Of a stretch of DNA of 64,000 nt, positions 47,677 to 56,509 are shown in pieces; within the stretch, counting starts at the first letter, position 1; the number at the start of each line of letters is the position of its first letter. The stretch is from Virgibacillus sp. NKC19-3 (GTDB lineage Bacteria; Bacillota; Bacilli; Bacillales; Amphibacillaceae), in NCBI RefSeq assembly GCF_019837165.1, contig NZ_JAGYHC010000001.1, forward strand, positions 3,038,001-3,102,000. The letters run 5' to 3'. The translations under genes were made by a program, and so were the position numbers. The notes beneath the pieces are model-generated. The model saw only the letters and a list, made by a program, of their open reading frames with translations. It had not been told where the DNA came from and made no database searches.

Positions 47677-48803
47677 GAATAAAAGAGTCAGTCGAAAAAG
47701 TTCCAGGTGGATTAATGGTAGTTCCGCTTCTTCTAGGGACAACACTAAATACAATTGATCAATTACATATCCCATTTGTAATGGATATTCTAAAAGCACT
47801 CGGTGCACCAGAAACAGAAGAAGGATATTATGAATTTTTACAAATCGGCGGATTTTCTCAAGAACTTTTTAAAGATAGTTCACTCGTCCTTATCGCCTTG
47901 TTCTTATTTTGTGTTGGTAGTCAGATGAATTTAAAAATTGGTGGAAGAGCTTTAAAAAAAGGGGCCCTTATCACCACATCAAAATATCTTGGCGGTCTGG
48001 GAGTTGGAATGGCATACGGATTTTTCTTTGACCCATGGAGCGGAATACTGGGCTTATCCACTTTAGCAATTGTAGCCGGTATGACAAACAGTAACAGTGG
48101 GATGTATGCCGCTTTAACCGGACAATATGGGAATAGATCCGATGTGGGAGGGTTGTCCATTCTCGCTATTAACGATGGCCCCTTTCTAACCCTGGTATCA
48201 TTGGGGGTTATAGGAACTGCCTTCCCGGTGATTTCCTTTATTGCTGTATTATTACCAATCGGAATCGGAATGATATTGGGTAATCTAGATCCAAAAATAC
48301 GTGAATTTCTGGCTCCAGGTGAAACAATAACTATACCATTCTTTGCATTCTCATTAGGAGCTGGTATGAATTTAGCAGACTTCTTTAATGCTTCTGTCCT
48401 TGCTGGCGGATTAGTAATCGCTGTTCTTACCTTTGTCATTTCAAGTGGACTAGGGATCTTTACATTTAAACTTTTCAAGGAAAAAAGTTATATTGCTCCA
48501 GTTGCTGAGGCTTCTACAGCAGGAAATGCTACCGCAACGCCTCCAGCAGTTGCCTCAGCTGCTTCCGTAGCAGCAGGTTCAGGAGCTATGACGGCAGCAG
48601 AATATGAGGTGATACAGGATATTGTTCCGATTGCTACTGCACAAATATCCATAGCAACTATAACAACATCACTACTGTGTCCCCTTGGAGTAATTCTGGT
48701 AGATAGATACCAAAGGAAAAGAGGAATTGATGCAACTCGAGAAGACCTAGGAATAAAGAAAGAGAAAAATGAAGAGGAAGCAAAACATGCTGCAAATAAA
48801 TAA
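47673..48803 (+). CDS. kdgT: 2-keto-3-deoxygluconate permease family transporter
   Basis: A 376-residue permease of the KdgT family with about ten membrane segments. It opens IKESVEKVPGGLMVVPLLLG, and contains GMTNSNSGMYAALTGQYG and AINDGPFLTLVSLG, which are typical. An alanine-rich loop (about residues 272-305, AEASTAGNATATPPAVASAA) is unusual in composition. It probably imports the sugar acid whose breakdown yields glycerate, or glycerate itself; KdgT's known substrate is 2-keto-3-deoxygluconate, so the name states family rather than proven substrate. Confidence 0.85.
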   Translation: MRIKESVEKVPGGLMVVPLLLGTTLNTIDQLHIPFVMDILKALGAPETEEGYYEFLQIGGFSQELFKDSSLVLIALFLFCVGSQMNLKIGGRALKKGALITTSKYLGGLGVGMAYGFFFDPWSGILGLSTLAIVAGMTNSNSGMYAALTGQYGNRSDVGGLSILAINDGPFLTLVSLGVIGTAFPVISFIAVLLPIGIGMILGNLDPKIREFLAPGETITIPFFAFSLGAGMNLADFFNASVLAGGLVIAVLTFVISSGLGIFTFKLFKEKSYIAPVAEASTAGNATATPPAVASAASVAAGSGAMTAAEYEVIQDIVPIATAQISIATITTSLLCPLGVILVDRYQRKRGIDATREDLGIKKEKNEEEAKHAANK

Positions 48804-48875
48804 TTCTTTTTCATTTCAAAAAGGTAAGCGTTATCCTATAATAATATTAAATACGACCAAGGAGTGGAATACAGA

Positions 48876-50138
48876 ATGAACACAGAAGTCCTCTACGGAA
48901 AAGAAGGACTAACCATAGACTTACCGGAAAACACTTATATTATTGAACCCAAAAATATACCTAAACTGGAAAATGACAAGGCCGCAATAAAGGAAAACTT
49001 AAGAAACCCCATTGGCTCACGACCACTAAAAGAATCGGTGAAGAAATCAGACACGGTCTCCATCGTAATCAGTGATATCACGAGGCCAACACCGAATCAT
49101 ATTTTAGTTCCCTTATTAATAGAAGAACTCGATCATGTCCCCTTGGAAAACTTCGTCATTATCAATGGAACAGGAACGCACCGCGATCAAACGCGGGAAG
49201 AATTTGTACAGATGCTAGGGGAATGGATCGTGGATAACATTCGAATCGTCAATAATCACTGTCATGACAAAGATTCATTAGTGAATGTTGGAAAGAGTAA
49301 ATTCGGCTGTGATGTATATCTGAATAAAGATTATGTGAAATCAGACTTTCGAATCGTAACAGGGTTTATCGAACCACACTTTTTCGCAGGATTCTCTGGT
49401 GGCCCAAAGGGAATGATGCCTGGCATAGCTGGCATTGAGACTATCATGACCTTTCATAATGCAAGAATGATTGGCGATCCGCTAGCAACTTGGGGAAATA
49501 TGGAGAATAATCCTGTTCAGGATATGACGCGTGAAGTTAACGGAATGTGCAAACCGGATTTTATGTTAAATGTTACATTAAATCGTGAAAAAGAAATTAC
49601 AGCAGTTTTTGCCGGCGAGCTTTATGAAGCACACAACAGAGGGTGCGAATTCGCTAAAGAGCATGCCATGACCCGTTGCGAGGAACGATTTGACGTCGTG
49701 ATTACTTCTAATTCTGGTTATCCCCTCGATCAAAATTTATATCAGGCAGTAAAAGGGATGAGTGCTGCACATAAAATTGTAAAAGAAGACGGCGCTATCA
49801 TTGTCGCATCTGAATGTTCGGATGGTCTGCCCGATCATGGAAATTATTCCAAGATCTTTGATATGGCCGACAGCCCACAAGGGTTACTGGACATGATCAA
49901 TGATCCTAACTTTAAAATGTTTGATCAATGGCAGGTACAAAAGCAGGCCGTTATTCAAGTTTGGGCTGACGTATATGTGTATTCCAAACTAACTGATGAA
50001 CAGGTAGAAGGAACGATGCTAAAACCGACATATGATATTGAGAAAACGATAGAAGATTTAAAGAAAACGTATGGTGCGGATATGCGTATTGCTGTTTTGC
50101 CGTTGGGACCTTTAACGATACCGTATGTGGAAGAATAA
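48876..50138 (+). CDS. LarA-family nickel-pincer racemase/epimerase
   Basis: A 420-residue member of the lactate racemase family. Residues that hold the nickel-pincer cofactor and catalyse hydride transfer in LarA have counterparts: DITRPTP, the His in GTGTHRDQ, the Lys in GFSGGPKGMMPG and a later His in IMTFHNARM. I start it at ATG 48876 after AAGGAG with an 11-base gap; a GTG at 48864 sits on the ribosome site. It follows kdgT by 72 bases, so it may interconvert isomers of a sugar acid or glycerate rather than lactate. The pincer-making genes larB, larC and larE are not in this window. Confidence 0.88.
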   Translation: MNTEVLYGKEGLTIDLPENTYIIEPKNIPKLENDKAAIKENLRNPIGSRPLKESVKKSDTVSIVISDITRPTPNHILVPLLIEELDHVPLENFVIINGTGTHRDQTREEFVQMLGEWIVDNIRIVNNHCHDKDSLVNVGKSKFGCDVYLNKDYVKSDFRIVTGFIEPHFFAGFSGGPKGMMPGIAGIETIMTFHNARMIGDPLATWGNMENNPVQDMTREVNGMCKPDFMLNVTLNREKEITAVFAGELYEAHNRGCEFAKEHAMTRCEERFDVVITSNSGYPLDQNLYQAVKGMSAAHKIVKEDGAIIVASECSDGLPDHGNYSKIFDMADSPQGLLDMINDPNFKMFDQWQVQKQAVIQVWADVYVYSKLTDEQVEGTMLKPTYDIEKTIEDLKKTYGADMRIAVLPLGPLTIPYVEE

Positions 50139-50259
50139 TATGCTTGTAAATAGTAGGCAGTGACATTATGTGAATGTGAAGAATGTTTTAGGACATTCGG
50201 GAGGTACTGAATCTCTAGAATATTTGCAGATATAACCATTACAAACATCGTTTTTTATT

Positions 50260-50285
50260 GGGGGCAACTAGCCATCATTGCCCCC
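50260..50285 (+). terminator. Terminator after the racemase gene
   Basis: GGGGGCAA (50260-50267) and TTGCCCCC (50278-50285) form a perfect stem with a ten-base loop, followed by seven Ts. It ends the glycerate kinase-permease-racemase unit. Confidence 0.92.
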
Positions 50286-50319
50286 TTTTTTATAATCATT
50301 GTACTTCACTTAATCATTT

Positions 50320-51731
50320 CTATCCTAGCCATACCCATGTCTGCATATAAACCTGCACCATGACATAAATCACCACTGCATACTTCCAATTAAACACAAC
50401 CCCGTTCTTAAACCCGCTTAATCCATTCGACCCACTTAACATAATTAGCGGCATAATCAACGGGGAAAGTAAAATCGAAATAGCACTCCCAGAAGTAATG
50501 GCCAGGACAATTAGTTCAGGTGGATATGGAAGATGTATAGACTCCAATATCCCCCAACCAAAACCATGACAGTTAATGGACCCAAGCCAAAGAAACCCAG
50601 TAAGATCACCATAAATGGCAAAATATGCAATACATTGATATAAGGTAGTGACTCCTGAAAGGAATAAAGACCATTCACCATTAAATCTACAAAACTCGTC
50701 TGCGTCAAACCATAGATCAACATTCCAGCTCCCAACATGACACAGAGCTGATATGCTTGTGGGATCGTATCATTTTGTGCATAACTTTTTGCTTCAGCAG
50801 CCAATTTATTTAGTCGTCTTTTTACCACATAGTAAGTTACAATCCATACCATGACCACCAAAGGAATGAGAATAAGAAGTTCCACATCGACCGTTGCATA
50901 CAATAAGAATATCAAGCCAAACAAACTTGTGAATAAGAAAATAAACTCCTTCACAAGCCGGTTTGTCACTTTTTTGCTTTCCGAATGGCGCAGGACGTCA
51001 TCAATTTCTTCCTGAAGTCCTGCAGTCAAATCTACGCCATACTTTCGTTCCTCATATTTCGAAAAAATAAGTGCTACGATGATACCAACTATCGAAATCA
51101 TCAATCCTTGGAAAATGGAAATGCTGAGGGAAGCACCCATGATTTCCACAACAAAAGCAAAACTCGGAATCGTGATCACCCACATGACAGAAAGCGAAAA
51201 GCCCCTCAATACTGCTGTTCCTTTGAAGTGTTCCCAAGGTTCTCCCTTCTCATCTTTTAACAACCAATTCTCCAACTGGTGCATCATCGGGATCGCACCA
51301 AACATAAGAAAATAGGCGATAATTTGGGTCAAAGAAACAATACTAAAATAAAATTTACGACTTGTGCCAATAAGCTTATGTGCAGCTGCCATAATTGCTT
51401 CTAAATACGGTTCACCACGCAGTACCCAGCCAATCATTGGTATGACAACAATCAAACCAATCATATTCCGCATTTGCAGGACACCATTCACAAGGCCGAC
51501 AAAAAATGGTGCATTCGAAAAAAGTAAAATGATTAAACCAACAAGAAATAAAGAAAGTGGCATTTTGATCTTTTTCGGTGTATAAATAAGAATGGAAAAT
51601 ACAAACAAACCGACCCCACTTATAGCTAGTAAATCAAGTAAAAATGTTTTTTCATAAAAGTATGTAAAAAAGTGCAAAAGAGTAAAACTGAAAATCGATG
51701 TTACCAGTCCCCACTTGTAAAACCTCTTCAT
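50320..51731 (-). pseudogene. Multi-span permease of unknown substrate, split by a one-base deletion
   Basis: A membrane protein of about 470 residues with 11 or more hydrophobic spans. I do not recognise the family with certainty; MRNMIGLIVVIPMIGWVLRG and the late FGLGPLTVMVLVGG suggest a dicarboxylate or lactate-type permease. The main frame ends at 50511 after VGGYWSLYIFHIHLN, but the adjacent frame continues as ESIHLPYPPELIVLAITSGS to a stop at 50320 with three more spans. The switch is at five Cs (50551-50555); six would join the frames. AGGGG precedes the ATG at 51731. Its natural upstream region is replaced by an ISL3 fragment that ends 37 bases away. Confidence 0.7.
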
Positions 51732-51767
51732 CGAAATACCCCTAACCATGCAATTGTGCTTAACAAA

Positions 51768-51885
51768 AAGCACGCGAACTCCTTATTTGTTAAACTGAAG
51801 TTAGCAAAAAAACAGATACAATAAGAAGTGCGTGCAATTGAATTCTAACATTCATTTACCAGGGTTTGAAGCCAAACAGCTGGAT
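51768..51885 (+). mobile_element. Fragment of the ISL3-type element (left end)
   Basis: AAGCACGCGAACTCC followed by about 100 bases matches the left end of the element at 1-900 with few differences, including the TTG start region and the first codons NSNIHLPGFEA of the transposase. It breaks off at about 51885. The two copies face opposite directions in the window. Confidence 0.85.
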
Positions 51886-51887
51886 AT

Positions 51888-52070
51888 TCGGGTGACATAA
51901 TATATAAGGATGATCGTGCGTTCATCCCAACATTTGACGGTGAACCTTTTATTATTCAGAAAATGATTGACGCCCCAGCAAATATTGTAGAGCCTAAAAA
52001 AACTGAATCGTCAAAGCTAGGTAAGAATCAAGCAAACGCTGCCGCAATGCTATTTAATTTTAAAGGTTTA
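51888..52070 (+). pseudogene. Gene tail resembling the one at 901-972
   Basis: A frame without a start reads GDIIYKDDRAFIPTFDGEPF then IIQKMIDAPANIVEPKK, nearly matching the tail at 901-972 in both DNA and protein. It then runs past the expected end into the 3' part of the glycosyltransferase gene on the other strand. I do not recognise the protein. Two degraded copies next to pieces of the same IS suggest recombination. Confidence 0.45.
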
Positions 52071-53376
52071 CATCTTTATCTTTGTCAATTAAATATTGTA
52101 TAAGTGGGTTTTTAAATATGAATAACTCCGGATCCAATTTATACAAATCGTCAATTATAATACGGGCTTTATCGATATAACCATTAAATACAAGTAAGTT
52201 TACTAAAATCCCATCTAAATATTTTTGGTCAAATAAAGTATTGGTTTTGTTCATATTATTATAAATACCTAAAAAGTTATTCAAAAGATTATTATAGTCA
52301 TCCTGTATACCGCCTATGTAATAAAAATACTCTAAAAATATAAAATCAGAGTTACTAGGAAATAAGTGTTTCGAAACATTTAACAAGTGCTGAAACTGAT
52401 CTAATGTAGTATGCATTAAACTTTTATATAATAATAATGTTAATAGATTAGAGGTATATTCTCCAATTCTAATATTTTCTATAGAAAATTTATCGTTGGT
52501 ATTAACTTTTAGGGATTTTTCTACTATTTCTTCAAAATTTCGATAATCTAGGGTGCTAAAATTATCTCTAAGGTAAAAAAATCTCCACCTCTGATGATCT
52601 GGGTATTCTTTAATCGTTTCATTTAAAAGTTTAGTATAATATTTAATTTTTGACTTACTTACTCTATCAAAGGAAGTTATTTCAAAGTCAAGATAAACAA
52701 AAGGCAATAAACCATTGTCTATAGCGTAGATTTCATGGACCTTACCAATATACTTTATGTCTGGGTTATTTTTTTTTAGCTTTACTGCTGTATATGTATT
52801 GTTTGTCCTGTTTATCTTTAAATTAAATACAATATTTTTTAATTCATTAAAATAATTAAGGAAATCTAATACTTTTTTAAAAATCTCGCTATTTGAATTA
52901 AAACTTTCATCAGCATCTAATGTTAAAATCCAGTCACTCGATGCTAAGCTATTTGCATAATTTCTGGCTTCAGAAAAATCATCATTCCATTGTGTGTGAA
53001 ACACCTTTAATTTAGAATTATTGGCCTTAATACCATTTAATATTTTTAATGTATTATCTGTCGAACCAGTATCTACTATAATGATTTCATCAGCAATTTC
53101 TGATATGCTTAAAATACTATGTTCTATGTAATATTCTTCATTTTTAACAATATATACTACTGATAAAGTACTTTTCTTAATAACATCTGGATAACTATTA
53201 AATTTCCTAATATAATCCAATTCGTTTATGAACAAAAAGGAATTTTCAGGAACTAAGCTAGAAACGTCAATATATGAAAGCAAATTTTTAATTTGTTTTT
53301 TTTTACTACTGTTTAAGTTTATTTTTGTATAAAAATATTTAAAACAATTATCATCTAAAAACATTAAGTAATCCAA
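52060..53376 (-). CDS. SunS-like peptide S-glycosyltransferase
   Basis: A 438-residue protein that probably attaches a sugar to a cysteine of the precursor encoded 290 bases upstream. The GT2 (GT-A) domain spans about residues 65-270: STLSVVYIVKNEEYYIEHSI, EIIIVDTGSTDNTLKIL, WNDDFSEARNYA, the nucleotide/metal motif WILTLDADESF, and KYIGKVHEIY. The remainder is a helical, TPR-like tail. Order, motifs and length agree with sublancin synthase SunS (about 420 residues). The start is TTG at 53376, 11 bases after AAAGGA; ATG at 53364 is an alternative. The gene is very AT-rich compared with its flanks. Whether S- or O-linkage is made cannot be read. Confidence 0.82.
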   Translation of the reverse strand: MDYLMFLDDNCFKYFYTKINLNSSKKKQIKNLLSYIDVSSLVPENSFLFINELDYIRKFNSYPDVIKKSTLSVVYIVKNEEYYIEHSILSISEIADEIIIVDTGSTDNTLKILNGIKANNSKLKVFHTQWNDDFSEARNYANSLASSDWILTLDADESFNSNSEIFKKVLDFLNYFNELKNIVFNLKINRTNNTYTAVKLKKNNPDIKYIGKVHEIYAIDNGLLPFVYLDFEITSFDRVSKSKIKYYTKLLNETIKEYPDHQRWRFFYLRDNFSTLDYRNFEEIVEKSLKVNTNDKFSIENIRIGEYTSNLLTLLLYKSLMHTTLDQFQHLLNVSKHLFPSNSDFIFLEYFYYIGGIQDDYNNLLNNFLGIYNNMNKTNTLFDQKYLDGILVNLLVFNGYIDKARIIIDDLYKLDPELFIFKNPLIQYLIDKDKDVNL

Positions 53377-53403
53377 TTTCTTTAATTTCCTTTCTAAAAA
53401 TAA

Positions 53404-53661
53404 AGAGGATGGAACACAAGTATTTTTTCAAACTAAAATACGAACATTAAATAAAGTATCGTTCCAGCCAAAGTTGATTGCATAACTGTTACGACAAGCA
53501 TTCACACTTTTATCTTTTCTATGCTTCTGTAATGCATCACGGATACGGATATTCTTACCCAGGCTCTTTTTCTATCCCAGGCTCCCCTGTATATCTTTCT
53601 TTGCTAGTATTTTTCATTATTCGTCTTTAGAATTGAACCTCTTTGCTTTGTTCCATCCTCT
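53404..53661. repeat. Small element with 13-base terminal inverted repeats
   Basis: AGAGGATGGAACA (53404-53416) and TGTTCCATCCTCT (53649-53661) are perfect inverted repeats bounding 258 bases between the precursor and the glycosyltransferase genes. Inside, the minus strand has an open stretch reading IRIRDALQKHRKDKSVNACRN and ending FNVRILV before a stop near 53430; it has no clear start. This could be a MITE or the remnant of an IS. The ACGAACATTA string inside also occurs in the repeat at 63012-63151. Confidence 0.5.
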
Positions 53662-53668
53662 GTATTCG

Positions 53669-53857
53669 TTATTTACATACTTTATTCATGTATTCAAGCG
53701 CACCTTCCGGATTAGTACAACCGAGCTGTCCAATACCTCCAAGAATAGCATCATGCTGAAATGTTATCTGTGCCCATTTACACTGATCTCCCCCTCCTGC
53801 TTTTTCTAAGCTTTTCAATTCTTCTTCTGATACTTCTTTAACTAATTTCTCATACAT
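53669..53857 (-). CDS. Glycocin precursor peptide (sublancin-like, three cysteines)
   Basis: A 62-residue precursor. The leader MYEKLVKEVSEEELKSLEKA ends in three glycines (21-23), a double-glycine site for the C39 peptidase of the nearby exporter. It resembles the sublancin leader in its EKL-KEV-EEL pattern. The core of 39-40 residues has Cys26, Cys47 and Cys61. Cys47 lies in a glycine-rich loop, GGIGQLGCTNPEG, like the glycosylated Cys22 of sublancin, and its 14-residue distance to the last Cys is the same. The inner disulphide pair of known glycocins is absent. The start ATG has AGGAGG seven bases upstream; upstream ATGs lie on or before that site. Confidence 0.85.
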   Translation of the reverse strand: MYEKLVKEVSEEELKSLEKAGGGDQCKWAQITFQHDAILGGIGQLGCTNPEGALEYMNKVCK

Positions 53858-53887
53858 TTGCATACCTCCTAAATATATTTGCATTTC

Positions 53888-53916
53888 ATGATATAATATG
53901 TCAGAATTATCGTCAA
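53888..53916 (-). promoter_or_regulatory. Strong promoter of the glycocin precursor gene
   Basis: On the minus strand TTGACG (53916-53911) and TATCAT (53893-53888) stand 17 bases apart, about 30 bases before the start codon. The precursor therefore has its own transcript. A second TTGACA lies about 28 bases further upstream without a good partner. The remaining gap to the exporter gene (to 54133) shows no gene. Confidence 0.7.
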
Positions 53917-54133
53917 ATATTTACTTAATTTGGTATGTGTCAACTTTTTCTTGATGTAGCTGTAGCATCAACGTTTCTAACTCAGAAATTCTTATGATAC
54001 TCAAACTTCAATAATGGTTATAAAAGGGGTACTAAAAACTAAAGTTCCTGATACAAGTATAATGCATATCAGTATTATTGGTGTTTACTTATATTAATCC
54101 ATTTTTTCGTCTCTCACTCACCTCATCAAGAAT

Positions 54134-56308
54134 TTAAAATATTTTGTTATAATTTTCAACCTCTTCAAAATCGGTTGAATATAACTTGTTATAATATGTA
54201 CTTTCTTCTAACAGTTCTTTATGCGTACCTTTACATAATATATTTCCATTATCTATTACAATTATTTGGTCCGCATCTTTAATAGTTGATAAGCGATGCG
54301 CAATTATGATTCTAGTAGTTTGAATATTTGAGAGATAATTGTCAATTTCATATTCGTTAATATTATCTAAGGAATTCGTTGCTTCATCAAATACAATAAT
54401 TTTGGGCTTATGTGCCAATGCACGTGCAATGGCTATTCTTTGTTTTTGCCCTCCTGATATATTCTCGCCGCCTTCTGAAACAATTGTTTCATAGCCCATA
54501 GGCATCTCAGAAATAGTTTGATGTATTTGAGCAATTTTTGCTGCTTCGATTATTTGCTCCAGTGGCAATTCATCATTACTTAAGCGAATATTTTGTAAAA
54601 TAGTTTGATTGAAAAGAAAAGGGTCCTGAGTTACAATTCCCATCTGTTTACGCGTATAGGGTTTATCTAATCGATTAAAATCAATTCCGTCATACATAAT
54701 TCTTCCTTTTGTTGGTTTATGGAGACCTATTATAATTTTTGCCAATGTACTTTTTCCGGAACCGGAAAGACCAACAATAGCAATTTTTTGCCCTTTTTTA
54801 ATATGCAAATTAACATTTTCCAATGTATTCTCAGCGTTTTTCGTATACGAAAAATTAACATTTGATAAAGAAACATCACCTTCTATTTTTTTCTTTTCTT
54901 TTATTTCTTTTTCATTGGTTTCAGGAGGGGTGTCAGTGACATCGCTTACCCTTCTTAATAATACTTTTACTTGGTAAAATGATTCCAATGTTAAGATTAA
55001 AGAATTAGAAGCAGTTATAAAAAATGATGAGACAGTTTGTAGCGCAATAAGTTCTCCAACTGTAATCTCCCCATCGAATACTTGACCGGATCCAACTAAA
55101 ATTACAAATAATGGCATAAAAAAAGTGATACTAGTTGTAAAGGCCCCTAAAAAACCGTATAATCTTTCTTTTTTTATAAACGCATCAGCAAATTCTAGGT
55201 ATAATCTATTCCACTTATTTGAAATTTTATCCTCTGAACCACTAGATTTAATATCACTCATGCCCATTACTACTTCTGTTTGAAAACCATAAAGATTTGT
55301 ATCTTTTGTGAATTCCTTTCTGTTTGCCTCATACAAAAACTTCCGTAAAAATAAAATAAAACCATATGAGAAACAAACAAAAAGCAATAAAATAATCGTC
55401 AAAAAAGGAGATTTATAAAACATATATATTATTACAACTGCTAATAACAATATATCAAGTAATGATCTCATCATTTGATTCGATAAAATTTGTCGTATCG
55501 AGCGCAAATTAGCAAACCTATACAATAAATCGCCTGTTTGGCGAAGTTGAAAAAAAATATATGGAAGTTTGAGTAAATGGGCAACAAAATTCCACGAAAC
55601 CTTATAATCAATATACTTATATAATTTAATAGAAATTTCGTTTCGCACAATAAAAAACAGTATATAGGATATGAATGAAAATATAATACCAATAATAAGT
55701 ATAGAGGATAAATCAGGATCAACGACATCTGCTAACAAAATATTATCTATAAACTTTTGTGTCAGAATTGGTATAACTAATACAAATAACTGTAAGATAA
55801 TACTAAAAAATAAAAGTGATAATAACATGAACCTCTTATCACTTAATATATTTAAATAAGGCTTCCATAAACTATTTTCCTTTTGTTTTTTAAAAGTTTC
55901 ATTAGGTTTTAGTTGTAATACATAATTTGAAAAACATTTATCCAGTTCCTGAAAAGTAATAGTCTTCCTCCCTTCACTAGGATCCAAGATAATAGCTTTT
56001 TTTTCCATTAGCTTCTCTAACACGACATAATGATTATGGTTCCAAAATAAAATCGCAGGTAGTTTAATTTGATAAAGCTGAGAAGCCTCCCCTTCAAAAA
56101 ACTTAGCTGTAAATCCCAATTCCTTTGAAGTGGTTAACAGATCATATAATGTACTTCCATCCCTTCCAACACCTATTAAATTTCTGATTTCGTGGACCTG
56201 AACATGTTTACCGTAAAAACCAGAAACCATAGCAATACACGCAATTCCGCATTCAGTTTGACTCATTTGTTCTATAAACGGAACTTTAGAACTCAACATC
56301 TTGCACAT
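54134..56308 (-). CDS. C39-peptidase ABC exporter (SunT-like)
   Basis: A 724-residue bacteriocin exporter that removes the leader and secretes the core. Residues 1-130 form the C39 protease: catalytic Cys in QTECGIACIAM, His in WNHNHYVVLEK and Asp in ILDPSEG. Six membrane spans follow (about 150-430). The nucleotide domain has Walker A VGLSGSGKST, signature ENISGGQKQRIAIARAL, Walker B IIVFDEATNSLD and the switch His in IIAHRLST. I start at ATG 56308 after AAAAAGGA; ATG 56299 fits as well, and the frame open to 56371 lacks a ribosome site. Gene is very AT-rich like the other two genes of the island. Confidence 0.92.
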   Translation of the reverse strand: MCKMLSSKVPFIEQMSQTECGIACIAMVSGFYGKHVQVHEIRNLIGVGRDGSTLYDLLTTSKELGFTAKFFEGEASQLYQIKLPAILFWNHNHYVVLEKLMEKKAIILDPSEGRKTITFQELDKCFSNYVLQLKPNETFKKQKENSLWKPYLNILSDKRFMLLSLLFFSIILQLFVLVIPILTQKFIDNILLADVVDPDLSSILIIGIIFSFISYILFFIVRNEISIKLYKYIDYKVSWNFVAHLLKLPYIFFQLRQTGDLLYRFANLRSIRQILSNQMMRSLLDILLLAVVIIYMFYKSPFLTIILLLFVCFSYGFILFLRKFLYEANRKEFTKDTNLYGFQTEVVMGMSDIKSSGSEDKISNKWNRLYLEFADAFIKKERLYGFLGAFTTSITFFMPLFVILVGSGQVFDGEITVGELIALQTVSSFFITASNSLILTLESFYQVKVLLRRVSDVTDTPPETNEKEIKEKKKIEGDVSLSNVNFSYTKNAENTLENVNLHIKKGQKIAIVGLSGSGKSTLAKIIIGLHKPTKGRIMYDGIDFNRLDKPYTRKQMGIVTQDPFLFNQTILQNIRLSNDELPLEQIIEAAKIAQIHQTISEMPMGYETIVSEGGENISGGQKQRIAIARALAHKPKIIVFDEATNSLDNINEYEIDNYLSNIQTTRIIIAHRLSTIKDADQIIVIDNGNILCKGTHKELLEESTYYNKLYSTDFEEVENYNKIF

Positions 56309-56509
56309 CCTTTTTTGTCCTTTTTCTGTTAAGTTTAATATAATAATTGTTAGTAAGTTATTTTTAATCATATAGTAATTTTCATTTTATCACGCATGAA
56401 TATAAGAAAATATGCCTTTTATTACATTCCATCAATAAAGCAACCAATATACTATATCCTATTCAAACGTTATCATTCCTAGAAAGATTTTCTAAGGAAG
56501 GATGATTTT

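Noticed and set aside
47921-48478. Open minus-strand frame of 185 codons opposite kdgT
   Set aside because: Antisense to a coupled, recognisable gene; the Pro/Lys-rich product resembles no protein family.
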